This document shows positions 16,442-24,910 of a stretch of DNA of 64,000 bases, piece by piece. Position numbers and translations under genes: made by a program. This stretch comes from an uncultured Gammaproteobacteria bacterium (GTDB taxonomy: Bacteria > Pseudomonadota > Gammaproteobacteria > HK1). Within the stretch, counting starts at the first letter, position 1, and every line of letters begins with the position of its first letter. The DNA lies in contig OY282378.1 of NCBI GenBank assembly GCA_958295835.1, forward strand, positions 5,667,694 through 5,731,693, given 5' to 3'. Under the pieces are notes generated by a model. The model was not told the DNA's origin and made no database searches. It saw only the letters and a list, made by a program, of their open reading frames with translations.

Positions 16442-19123
16442 ATGCGTGAGTTGAAGCGACCGGTGGGCGAGCGCGGAGCCCGATCCCGGGGGACGCAAGG
16501 GGAAACTTCTCGCAAGAAGAAAGTCTGGTTCCCTGCTTGGGCGGCAGACAGGCGGCCCGACCGCTTCACCCTGCTCCTCGCCGCGGCTGCCGCGCTGGGC
16601 GCGGGTCTCGTGCTCCTGCGGCAGGCCGGCTACGGACCGGGGATGCCGTGGGATGCCGTCAACTACATCACGGTGGCCCGCAATCACTTGGCGGGCGATG
16701 GTTTTGTCGATTTGGTTGGCCCTTTGGGGAGCTGGCCGCCGCTGTATCCGGCGATGCTCGCCGGCGGAGGACTGTTCGGGCTCGACCCCTACGCCGTCGC
16801 CGGGCCGCTCAACGCCGTCATCTTCGGGCTGACCGTTCTGGTCGCGGGTTCGTGGCTGCGGCGCCGTCTGCACTCCCGGTTCCTGTGGCTGTGGGGCTGC
16901 TTCTCGATCGCGCTGGCCCTTCCGCTCGCCGAAGTGGCGTCCCAAGCCATGAGCGAGTCGGCTTTCATTCTGTTCGTAGTGCTTGCGCTGACGCAGATCG
17001 ACGCTCACTTGAGCGGCGGTGGACGCGCCGCCCTGATCCGGGCGGCCGCGTTCAGTGCGCTGGCCTGCCTGACCCGCTACCTGGGCGTTTCCGTAATTCT
17101 GGCGGTGGTCCCGATACTGCTCGAAGCGCGGGCTGCGCCGCGGGAGAAGATGAAGCGCATCGCCGTCTATACGCTGATTGCCGCGGCGCCGGTGGGTCTG
17201 TGGATACTGCGGACCTTTCTGGTTGCCGGATCAACGACCGGCGAAAGAGGCAGGGCTTTCTACTCATTTCCCTTCCTCGTGGACGAGGCTTTGCGCACCG
17301 CTGTCGCGGACGGGTGGCTCGTCGGGTTGACCGCCCCGGTCCTGTTGGCGCTCGTGATGGCCGCCTGCCATGCGTTCTGCCGTCACTCGGATCAGAAAAG
17401 GGGCGCTCCTGTTGCTTCGGATGTTGCCTGGGCTCCGTTGCGCGTATTCGTCGGTTTCGCGCTCGCCTACCTGACGCTGCTCGTCGTCACGCTGCTGTCG
17501 GGAGGCGCTTGGGATGGATTGCAGTGGAGATACCTCACTCCATTGTATGTTCCGCTCCTGTTCACGGCGCTGCTGCTGATGGACGGCGCCCTGCGGTATG
17601 CGCGGAAGCGGGCGCCGCGGGGAATCGTTCCGGGCCGGCGGGGAGTTCCAGCGATCGGGGGGAGAAAGACTCTTGCAGCCGTCCTGATGTTGGCGCTGTC
17701 CCTGCAAGCGGCCGGGCTGGTGGTGCTGCAAGAACGCGAGATACGGCGCTGGAATGCCGGTGTACGACACCCCGTGTATGTCGCAAGCAATACCATGCCC
17801 GCCACGAGTCTGTATGCCTACGGTCCGGCACACCATTACGCACTACCGTGCGAGCCGGAGCGTCTGCGGTCCGCATTGTCGAACGCACCTGGCGGAGAGG
17901 TGCATGTCCTCTATTTCAGTGACCCGCCGTGGGGGTTGTGTACTCGGCAGCAGGACGAAGACCTCGGAAGCGCCTTGTCTCGGGAGCCCTTGCTGGAGCT
18001 GGTGGCGGAACTGGAAGACGGCGAGCTGTACCGCCTGCGCGAACGCGAATTCCTGTTCCGGCCCGCCATGTTCCGCAGTTCCGATGCTCCGGTGGTGGGC
18101 AAGTCGTTCGGCGCCTTTCTCAGCAAGTCCCACGGCCGGCAGCTGCCCGGGGAACCGTGGCGGTGGGAGAAAGGCGGCGATGCCGCTGGCTGGACGAGCC
18201 TCCCCGTTCAACGGCCAGCCACCCACACGTACACCCCCACGGCTGCCGATGTCGGGCATCGCCTGCGTGCTTCGGTGTACTACATGGGCCACCTCGGCAA
18301 CCGAGTAAAAGCGATCACCGAGCCGTCCGAACCCGTACGGTCGGACCTCCCGGAAGTGGTCTTGGCGCCGCCTGGAAGCGAAGACGAAAGGGGCGCGGCG
18401 GGCGCTTCCGAAGCGGACCGCGGCAATCGTTCCAGGTACGATGTGTACCTCCACGAAAACAGGCTGATCTATAGAAACCGGAGCTGTAGACGGGAAGACG
18501 AATTCGGTACGCGGTTCTCGTTGATCGTCTATTCGTTGGATTCCGAAAGCGGGACGCCGGAACGCGATACGTTGAATTTCGTATGGTATGTGTCTTTCTG
18601 GAAGAACAACGGCACCTGCGTCGTTGAGCGCCAGCTTCCCGACAAGGACATCTTTGGCATCCAGACCGGACAGGTTGACCGCGACGGGAACCTCCTTTGG
18701 GAAGTGGAGCACTGGTTCAAGGAGAAACGGCGATGGTTTGACGGCTATTTTCCGTCGGCGACCTCTGGCGAGCTGGCGGCCCGCGGCGTCTTCGACATCC
18801 ATCTCGGCGCGGGAAGTCTGATCTTCGTCAAGGCCCCGTGTGCCCGCGCCGACACGGAGGCGATGTTCTTTCTGCACCTGATTCCCGCCGATGTGGCTGA
18901 CCTCCCCGGCCATCGCAGGCAGTACGGCTTCGATAACCTGGACTTCATTTTCGACCAGCACGGCGAGAGATTCGACGGCAAATGCCGGGCGAAGGTCTCT
19001 CTCCCGGAATACGATATCTCCGAAATCAGGACCGGCCAGTTCGTTCCCGGCCAGGGGCAGGTCTGGAAGGAGGAGTTCCGCACCCAAGGCTCTTCCGAGA
19101 GTGCAGACGCTACCGGCCGTTAG
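16442..19123 (+). CDS. Large membrane protein, GT-C/ArnT-like N-terminus with extracytoplasmic C-terminal domains
   Basis: The 893-residue product has a hydrophobic half (about residues 40-435, ten or more helices) of GT39/ArnT style: after helix 1 comes GMPWDAVNYITVARNHLAGD, where the Asp and the YxxxAR pattern suit the catalytic loop, then WPPLYPAMLAGG. Residues 560-620 resemble an Ig-like repeat (TYTPTAADVGHRLRASVYY). The last 270 residues are a soluble domain I do not recognise, rich in aromatic residues and Asp (DIFGIQTGQVDRDG; DNLDFIFDQHGERFDGK). It likely transfers a sugar from a lipid carrier to a surface glycan or protein. The 3' end overlaps the convergent methyltransferase by 14 nt. 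Confidence 0.65.
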   Translation: MRELKRPVGERGARSRGTQGETSRKKKVWFPAWAADRRPDRFTLLLAAAAALGAGLVLLRQAGYGPGMPWDAVNYITVARNHLAGDGFVDLVGPLGSWPPLYPAMLAGGGLFGLDPYAVAGPLNAVIFGLTVLVAGSWLRRRLHSRFLWLWGCFSIALALPLAEVASQAMSESAFILFVVLALTQIDAHLSGGGRAALIRAAAFSALACLTRYLGVSVILAVVPILLEARAAPREKMKRIAVYTLIAAAPVGLWILRTFLVAGSTTGERGRAFYSFPFLVDEALRTAVADGWLVGLTAPVLLALVMAACHAFCRHSDQKRGAPVASDVAWAPLRVFVGFALAYLTLLVVTLLSGGAWDGLQWRYLTPLYVPLLFTALLLMDGALRYARKRAPRGIVPGRRGVPAIGGRKTLAAVLMLALSLQAAGLVVLQEREIRRWNAGVRHPVYVASNTMPATSLYAYGPAHHYALPCEPERLRSALSNAPGGEVHVLYFSDPPWGLCTRQQDEDLGSALSREPLLELVAELEDGELYRLREREFLFRPAMFRSSDAPVVGKSFGAFLSKSHGRQLPGEPWRWEKGGDAAGWTSLPVQRPATHTYTPTAADVGHRLRASVYYMGHLGNRVKAITEPSEPVRSDLPEVVLAPPGSEDERGAAGASEADRGNRSRYDVYLHENRLIYRNRSCRREDEFGTRFSLIVYSLDSESGTPERDTLNFVWYVSFWKNNGTCVVERQLPDKDIFGIQTGQVDRDGNLLWEVEHWFKEKRRWFDGYFPSATSGELAARGVFDIHLGAGSLIFVKAPCARADTEAMFFLHLIPADVADLPGHRRQYGFDNLDFIFDQHGERFDGKCRAKVSLPEYDISEIRTGQFVPGQGQVWKEEFRTQGSSESADATGR

Positions 19124-20519
19124 CAGGCTCCAGCAGGAACAGTTCCCGCAAGCCGCCTTTCAATTTCAGCCGGTCGCGAACGGAGAAGCATCTGCGGACT
19201 TCCGATTCGAAGTTCTCGGCGGTGTAGTCCGCATAGTCCTCCCGTTTGTTCTCCAGGAGGGTTTGGAACATCTCATCGTCGCGTCCGATAAACTCGAGGA
19301 TGCAGGTCGCATCCAGGCTTCGCAACCAGCCGATGAACAGCGGCAATGGGATGTTCGCCGCGACCCTCAGGTGATGAACCAAAGCCAGGCTAAGCACCAT
19401 GTCGGGGCTTCGCCGCGCATCGAACGCCGGGCGCTCGCGACCCGCCCAACCCTGTCCCGGCGAGAGGTTCGCCAGATCCATCACCAGCGGAATGACATTC
19501 CCCGGCCCGCTCTGCCGCACCTCGCGATAGAGCCAATCGACGGCATCGTGATCCGCGTCCACGGCAGCGACCACCCCCGAGTGCTCGGCGGCGATACGCG
19601 CGAACGCGCCGGTATTCGCGCCCAGGTCCCAAGTCAGCCCAGGGCCACGCGCCGCGGTGTGCCGTCGCACGAAGTCCTTCTTCCGTTCGAAGTCGGCCGC
19701 GTCGTAGGAATGATTCTGGGCGTACTGCGACCAGGTCGAACGAGCCGGCCCGCTGGACAGCCCGACGATGAGCCGCCGCAGGCTGTCCCACAGCGCGAAC
19801 AGCATCGTCTTCGGCTGTCGTCGACGTGGGCCGACGGATCGGAAAGCTGCGCGTTCGGCCTTGGCTGGAAACCAGACATGCGACAGGACGCCGCGCTTGA
19901 AACGCCCCAGCCCACGGAAGTACCGACTTGCTTCCTCGGGCGGGATACCCTCGAGGCGCGAGCGGAGCAGCGGCTGGAACGGGATGCCCAGATGCGCCGT
20001 CAGCAGCAACGGTGTCAGGAAGGTCGCGCAGAATTGACGATACCCCCGCCAGTATTCGCCCTCCTCCCAAGGAACGAACGACGGTATGTCGATGAACACC
20101 GGGCGCGCGCCCATCCACTGCACGTTGAACGACGTCGCGTCCTTGAGCAGCCAGCCGTTTATGGCGCCGGTCTCCAGCACCTGCAATTGCAATAGCGCCG
20201 CGTCCTTGAGCATCGAGAACGGCCACTCATAGGGCCAAGTCACGAAGTCCACCGCCTGATGCTCCACGGCGGCGCTCCAGCCCTCTTTCATCACGTGCCG
20301 AGCGTTGGGGAGTTCCGGGTGGAGCAGTCGGGTCGCCACGACCTGACCGCCATCGACCAAGTCCTGGAAGAAGGGCTCGGCAAGCAGTTTCCCCATGATT
20401 CCGGCGGCGGATGGATTCAACCCGCGAACGATGCTCACCACTCCGGTGTCCTGCATAACCCGGTACACCTGTCCGGCCGGGTCCTTGAACGACCCGCCGT
20501 CAGTCCTGAGCACTTCCAT
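19110..20519 (-). CDS. Class I SAM-dependent methyltransferase, NoeA-like
   Basis: The 469-residue product has an N-terminal region of about 280 residues (VYRVMQDTG; GARPVFIDIPSF) followed by a Rossmann methyltransferase domain with motif I LTWDLGANTGAFARIAAEH, then AAVDADHDAVDWLYRE and MVLSLALVHHLRVAANIPL. The long N-terminal domain with VFIDIPSF is seen in NoeA-type methyltransferases, some of which modify nodulation or surface glycans. It overlaps the start of the 89-residue protein gene by 20 nt and so forms an operon with it and the sulfatase-like gene. Substrate is unknown; glycan or lipid-carrier modification is inferred from context. Confidence 0.75.
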   Translation of the reverse strand: MEVLRTDGGSFKDPAGQVYRVMQDTGVVSIVRGLNPSAAGIMGKLLAEPFFQDLVDGGQVVATRLLHPELPNARHVMKEGWSAAVEHQAVDFVTWPYEWPFSMLKDAALLQLQVLETGAINGWLLKDATSFNVQWMGARPVFIDIPSFVPWEEGEYWRGYRQFCATFLTPLLLTAHLGIPFQPLLRSRLEGIPPEEASRYFRGLGRFKRGVLSHVWFPAKAERAAFRSVGPRRRQPKTMLFALWDSLRRLIVGLSSGPARSTWSQYAQNHSYDAADFERKKDFVRRHTAARGPGLTWDLGANTGAFARIAAEHSGVVAAVDADHDAVDWLYREVRQSGPGNVIPLVMDLANLSPGQGWAGRERPAFDARRSPDMVLSLALVHHLRVAANIPLPLFIGWLRSLDATCILEFIGRDDEMFQTLLENKREDYADYTAENFESEVRRCFSVRDRLKLKGGLRELFLLEPANGR

Positions 20520-20769
20520 CCTTGGGACGCGCGTCCGTGGAATCGGAACCGTTGCCGTCCGCCACCGCCTTCCTGTCGCTATGGAAAACCCGGCGTTTCA
20601 AGCGACTCCAATACCCCCGGATGATATAGCCACCGGCCGCCAGAGCGCCCAGCACACTGGTGATGACGAAGCCGGCGGAGCCGGGGTCGACGTAGGCGTG
20701 AGCCGCGGTCGGCACAAAGACAAACGCGGTGGCGGCGAGCAACTGGTCGCGCCGTATTGGTCTATTCAT
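20500..20769 (-). CDS. Small exported membrane protein with DPGS motif
   Basis: The 89-residue product starts at ATG 20769. It has a signal peptide ending AHA, then YVDPGSAGFVITSVLG, one transmembrane helix, a basic patch (YWSRLKRRV) and a charged tail. Proteins of this shape (YxDPGSG near a helix) often sit beside sulfatase-like and glycan genes. Its ends overlap both neighbours (8 nt upstream, 20 nt downstream), so the three genes are one tightly coupled unit. Function unknown. Confidence 0.65.
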   Translation of the reverse strand: MNRPIRRDQLLAATAFVFVPTAAHAYVDPGSAGFVITSVLGALAAGGYIIRGYWSRLKRRVFHSDRKAVADGNGSDSTDARPKDGSAQD

Positions 20770-22339
20770 AGAGAAAGTCCTCGTAAGTTCGTCCGTCGTG
20801 TCCGGGAAACGGCCCGTACCCGGGCTGCGCGTATTTTCGCGGCTTGATGAGTGGGCTTTCACCGCCGGACAGGCAGCGAAGCAGGGCGTGAACGGCGTCC
20901 AGAATCGTCATGTAGCCCTGGGACGACGCTTCGTCGAACCACCCAGCGCAGGTATCACGGGGATAGACGCCACCCAGAATGCCGAAATGGTCCTGGAAGA
21001 CGAACTCCGGATCGTCCTCGAATTGCAGCCCCTGAGACAGGAACGGGCCGTGGTCGCCGTACACGAGCAAGATGGCGCCAGGGTCATTTTCTTCCAAGTG
21101 CCGGATGATTAAATCCAGGTAGCTAGCTGCTCGTTCGCTGCCGTTGATGTATTCGCGTCTGAATGCCTCGAGCCGTTCCGTATCATCATATCGGAATGAT
21201 CTATAAGTATGTCCCGGTGCATACAGGTGGGCCATCACGAATTGAGGCTTGTCGTCGGCATTCACCTTGGTGATCCGATCGGCGCTAAGTGTCGTTGCCC
21301 TCGACCCGCCAACCCTTTTTCCAAAAAGAAACCGGCAGTATCCCCAGAAAGAGAAATCCCGTATGCCGGCATCCAGTAAGCTACAGACGGTTTTGTTCGA
21401 TGATATAATGTAATTGTTGATATATTTACCTTTTTCGTCTCCGAAAAAGCTGTGTCTATAGATTGATGTTGTCTCGTAGCCGTTCCCGTGAAGGATTCCA
21501 AGGAGATTAGACGGGTTTCGACCAGAGAAGAGGCGCGGGTCAGGGTCGTGTCCCCTTGCAACCAGCTCCGTTCGTTGTGCGGTATACGCATCCACGTCCA
21601 GCGCCAGAACGGTGTTGAGAGTATGTCTGGTCCTGCCGGCGTTGGCGAAGAAATTCGAGAAGCGGCGGAAATTGATGTCGAACAGATCATGAAATTTGGT
21701 GGTTTCCAAACCAAGGTATTTCTTGAGCAATGCGCGTAGGGCCATGGCATCGAACGAGACGAAATACAGGTTCGGTGTCTCCCGGAAGGAGATGTCCCGA
21801 ATGTACGTCGTATCTACCGTTACGGGGACGTCACCGGTCTCCCGGTGCCCACCGGTAACAATCCCGAGCCCGAGCAACGCCGCTGCCGAGAGCGCAGGAC
21901 CGCCCCAGTGCAGTTCGTCTACGAGCCGGAAGGCGACGAACAGCCCTGCGCCGGATCCGGCGCATAGCGCGATGAGGACGGCGCCGTTTCCAGTCAGATA
22001 GAGATCGGTATGGATGATGTACGCCGTCGCAACGCCGGTCATCACAATCAGCGACAGGACGGCGTTCGCTATGACCCTGGAGCGCAGGAAGAACAGCGTG
22101 TCGAGCAAAAGGACGGTGTTAACCGTCCCGCCGAGTACGAGAATATCTCTCAGGTCCAACTCGGAAAAGGCCGCCTCGGATGACGTATATGTAGCGGCAA
22201 AGGCCACCGCCAGGAGCAAGGTCGCGAAGACGAACTTGAATGCGGCCTTTCGGACAGGTCTTGATGTGCTCGATGTCTCGCGCGGGGGGAGCATCGCTGG
22301 TATTTTCTCGATAACTGAGCCATTTGCATGATTTCGCAT
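20762..22339 (-). CDS. Sulfatase-like / alkaline phosphatase-superfamily membrane enzyme
   Basis: The 525-residue product, taken from the ATG at 22339, has four or five N-terminal helices (to about residue 165) and a large extracytoplasmic domain. There I see NLYFVSFDAMALRALLKKY at the usual site of the metal ligand and nucleophile, MAHLYAPGHTYRSF and LLVYGDHGPFLSQG, matching the metal-binding DHG and PGH motifs of LTA-synthase and phosphoethanolamine-transferase-like proteins. The usual Thr/Ser nucleophile just after the first motif is not obvious. It likely adds or removes a phospho or sulfo group on a cell-surface glycan. Composition is less GC-rich than the chromosome around it. Confidence 0.75.
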   Translation of the reverse strand: MRNHANGSVIEKIPAMLPPRETSSTSRPVRKAAFKFVFATLLLAVAFAATYTSSEAAFSELDLRDILVLGGTVNTVLLLDTLFFLRSRVIANAVLSLIVMTGVATAYIIHTDLYLTGNGAVLIALCAGSGAGLFVAFRLVDELHWGGPALSAAALLGLGIVTGGHRETGDVPVTVDTTYIRDISFRETPNLYFVSFDAMALRALLKKYLGLETTKFHDLFDINFRRFSNFFANAGRTRHTLNTVLALDVDAYTAQRTELVARGHDPDPRLFSGRNPSNLLGILHGNGYETTSIYRHSFFGDEKGKYINNYIISSNKTVCSLLDAGIRDFSFWGYCRFLFGKRVGGSRATTLSADRITKVNADDKPQFVMAHLYAPGHTYRSFRYDDTERLEAFRREYINGSERAASYLDLIIRHLEENDPGAILLVYGDHGPFLSQGLQFEDDPEFVFQDHFGILGGVYPRDTCAGWFDEASSQGYMTILDAVHALLRCLSGGESPLIKPRKYAQPGYGPFPGHDGRTYEDFLYE

Positions 22340-22611
22340 TGAATCGGTTTCTTGCCGCCGGGGAGGACAGATTCCCCTGGTTGTCACTGCGTGAGTGAGC
22401 CCTGGAAGTGCTCGATCATCGGAACTGGCATCATCCGGCTGCCCTGTTTTTCGGGGACGTCCCGTTCGCTGTTGAACTGGAGTTGGTGCACTCCCGTGGG
22501 GTGGATTCTAAGCGGCCTTGTAGGGCGGGTGGAAGCCCTCGGACCAGTTGTCCAAGGCGAGGCCCTTGCTGAACGCTCCGCTGCTGCCCGCCGGCGCGGT
22601 CCGATGTCGCA
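22340..22611. other. Gene-free stretch upstream of the sulfatase-like gene
   Basis: No supported gene. It should hold the promoter of the sulfatase operon, read leftwards. It ends exactly where the second Toprim/ATPase cassette begins. Confidence 0.5.
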
Positions 22612-22836
22612 CAAGCCCTACAGCGTCCAGACCACTGCCCCGCCCTCGCCGCTCCGCCGGTCCTCCACGCCGTCGCTACGCCCGCGCTCCTCTGCGCAGG
22701 CCTGGCGGTCGATCACCACCAGATGCACTTCCTCCGCTCCGCACCTCTTCATGTAGCCCAACGTCTGCTTCACGCCCTGCTTGATGGTCCACGCGAGGCT
22801 CTTGCGGTCCGAAGCACGCAGCACGGTGCCGGGACA
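22612..22836 (-). pseudogene. 3' fragment of the AAA ATPase gene (cassette copy B)
   Basis: The minus strand reads KSLAWTIKQGVKQTLGYMKR, then HLVVIDRQACAEERGRSDG, ending AVVWTL, clearly homologous to the end of the frameshifted ATPase at 9305-10929. The first 24 bases (22612-22635) are identical to 9299-9322. Only the last 70 or so residues remain; upstream it is joined directly to the Toprim fragment. Copy A has about 35 bp more near the C-terminus. Confidence 0.8.
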
Positions 22837-22871
22837 CGCGCCGGGGCCGAGGAGCGGGGCGAGCCGCGCGG

Positions 22872-23240
22872 TCAGCGCCCGCGCCCGAGGGCGGCGAGGT
22901 CGTCGTTGAAGTCGCCGTGCGCGGGGGTGAGGACGACGGCGGCGAGGCCCTGCGCCATCGCCCGGGCCTCGAGCCCGGCCGCGGCACGCCGGCCCGCGGC
23001 GTCGCGGTCGGCGAGCGCGGGATGGAAGCGCAGCGCCGGGAAGCGGCAGTCCCCCAGTCCCCGGGCGCGGAGGTAGGCGTCGGCCAGGGTGCCTTCGAGG
23101 GGGCGGCAGCGTCTCCACAGGCGCCGGGCCGCGGCGGCGGTGTAGCAGCGGGTGTCGGCGGGGGAGGCGAGGCAGCCGCCGAGCCCCAGGGCGGTGCGCA
23201 GCGCCTGCGCCTGCGCTGCCCCGGGGCCAAGCGGTGAGGA
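22872..23240 (-). pseudogene. Toprim/primase-like gene with internal deletion (cassette copy B)
   Basis: One frame reads ALRTALGLGGCLASPADTR, YTAAAARRLWRRCRPLEGT, LADAYLRARGLGDC and RFPALRFHPAL, a typical N-terminal part of plasmid/phage Toprim proteins, and then passes directly to DRDAAGRRAAAGLEARA and LTPAHGDFNDDLAALGRGR before a TGA at 22872. The section that should lie between RFHPAL and the Toprim Asp motif is missing, and a small shift has moved the stop forward. This copy keeps the N-terminal half that copy A has lost, so the two derive from one ancestral gene. Confidence 0.7.
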
Positions 23241-23465
23241 GGGGGACGCGTCCCCCAGTCAAGCTGAGGGCAGACTCTTCGGACCGCGCGGCGTCCTGGG
23301 GACCGGATGGACAAGGCATGGACAAGTGCAAGGCACTTGCCCCTTGCCCACACTCGCCGCTCTCGCGCCCACAGCCTCACCGCTTCTGCAACAGCGATTC
23401 ATAGGAAAGGCAACTTCACCGGCTTCAGCCGGTTCCCGGATTACTCCGTCATCCCAGGAAACCGT

Positions 23466-24000
23466 CTACGAAATAGTCCGGCCAATTCCCGTGGTGATCC
23501 CACGAGAGAAAGCGGGAAACAACAGTTTGCGCAGGCGCTGATAATTGGGGCGAAAGTCGTGACCCCAATCGGAGATGCAATGTGCTTCGTCGATCACCAA
23601 CATGCCGAGCCGGTGGGCGACAGGCATGAGCAGGCTCTCAACGAATTCTTCGTTGGCAAGCCGTTCCGGTGCGACCAGAAGCGCATCCGCCTCGCCGCTG
23701 AGGATGGTTGTGCGGAGTTCTGGCCATTCGGCCTTGTTGGTGGAGTCGATACGTACGGCGCGGACACCGTGGCGCTTGGCGCTGTCGATCTGATTGCGCA
23801 TCAGCGCCAGGAGCGGCGATACGATCAGCGTGGACCCACGACCACGATCACGCAGCAGGCGGGTGGCGATGAAGTAGACGGAACTCTTGCCCCAACCTGT
23901 GCGCTGCACGACCAATATGCGCGCGCGGTGGTTCACGACGGCATCGATCACTTCCCACTGGCCTTCGCGGAAGGTGGCATTGGGTCTTGAACGGCGGCGC
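23466..24000 (-). pseudogene. Truncated RecQ-like DEAD/DEAH helicase
   Basis: The minus strand gives NATFREGQWEVIDAVVNHRA, then ILVVQRTGWGKSSVYF (Walker A), STLIVSPLLALMRNQI, LVAPERLANEEF, LVIDEAHCISDWGHDFRPNY (motif II and after), and stops soon after at 23466. That is only the first RecA-like domain; the second domain, zinc and HRDC regions are absent. The open frame from the ATG at 23951 lacks FREGQW, which lies one frame over upstream, so a frameshift sits near 23985. The frame upstream (to about 24436) carries unrelated sequence fused in. A decayed helicase gene is the best reading. Confidence 0.75.
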
Positions 24001-24436
24001 GGAGCTGGGCCAAGGCAACCAACCGGTCTGACGAATCGGCGGCCATGCAGGTGATTCCAGCATTGCCTGGCGTAGTGGGCGCGTACGACACACGATCCTG
24101 GATTCCCTGTGACTTGGTCACCCGGTCACGGGTCTTCAGACGCGGGGGAGCATCCGGGTCCAGCTCGTCCCGGTTGCACAGGGTGACGGTGACGATGAGG
24201 CCGCCCCGATGCGGGCGGGCGCGAACGTCGACGCCGGCACGCGCTTCCCGCTCCCGGATCGTCTCCCCGGATTCGCCGAGGGCAGTCGCGCTCGACCACT
24301 CGACGGTACGTTCCGGGAGTCGGATCCGAGTGTACTCTCCGGGCAGAAATCGCCCGGCTTCGTCCCGGTCCCGGTCTTCGACGTCTCGATAAACAGCGGC
24401 CGAGCACGTGATGGAAAGGCGCACCTCGCCGCGCAC
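24001..24436 (-). pseudogene. Remnant of an unidentified, possibly defence-related, gene
   Basis: One minus frame reads MRGEVRLSITCSAAVYRDVE, LPGEYTRIRLPERTVEWSS, RPHRGGLIVTVTLCNRDELD and TRDRVTKSQ, and then runs into the N-terminal end of the RecQ fragment. The beta-rich pattern with GGLIVTVTLCNRDEL recalls the N-terminal region of large DrmA-type (DISARM) helicases, but this is from memory of the pattern and is weak. The sequence upstream (to about 24750) can be continued only by changing frame, so it is decaying. Confidence 0.35.
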
Positions 24437-24910
24437 GAAACAGGAGAAGCCCGCCGACGAGCCTCTTCCTGGCTTCGACGTACGTCACGACCGGCTCGAC
24501 CCGGCAGGCAACGCTTCGCGGAGGTGTGGTGGGCCGTGCATCATCGCCATGTGCCATGCGGCAGGGCCGGGCGCCCGAAGGTGAACGGCGCATCCCACGA
24601 TCCATCCTCTGTGAAGCGATCGGGCCGTGCACGATGGTCTCGACACCGGCCCGCGCCGGCACCCGCTCCCTGGCCACTGCGGCGATGGGCTCGATCCGAT
24701 CCAGCTCCGGCGGCAGGAGCTCCATGCCGAATTCGGGCGGCACGCCGACCGCGCTGATTCACGCGGCGGCGTTGAAGACGCAGTTCGCCTCCGCGAGCAA
24801 GACCGACCGCAGGGTCATGTTCGATCCGATTCTCCCGTTCGGACCCAGTCGTAACAAGGGTGAGCGGCCAACGGCCGACATCCGAATGTCCGGCCGGTGT
24901 TCGGACAGTT
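24437..24910. other. Decayed coding-like DNA without an intact gene
   Basis: Short minus-strand stretches look protein-like (EFGMELLPPELDRIEPIAAV near 24700; EPVVTYVEARKRLVGG near 24480) but no frame stays open. They appear to extend the remnant at 24001-24436. Confidence 0.4.
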
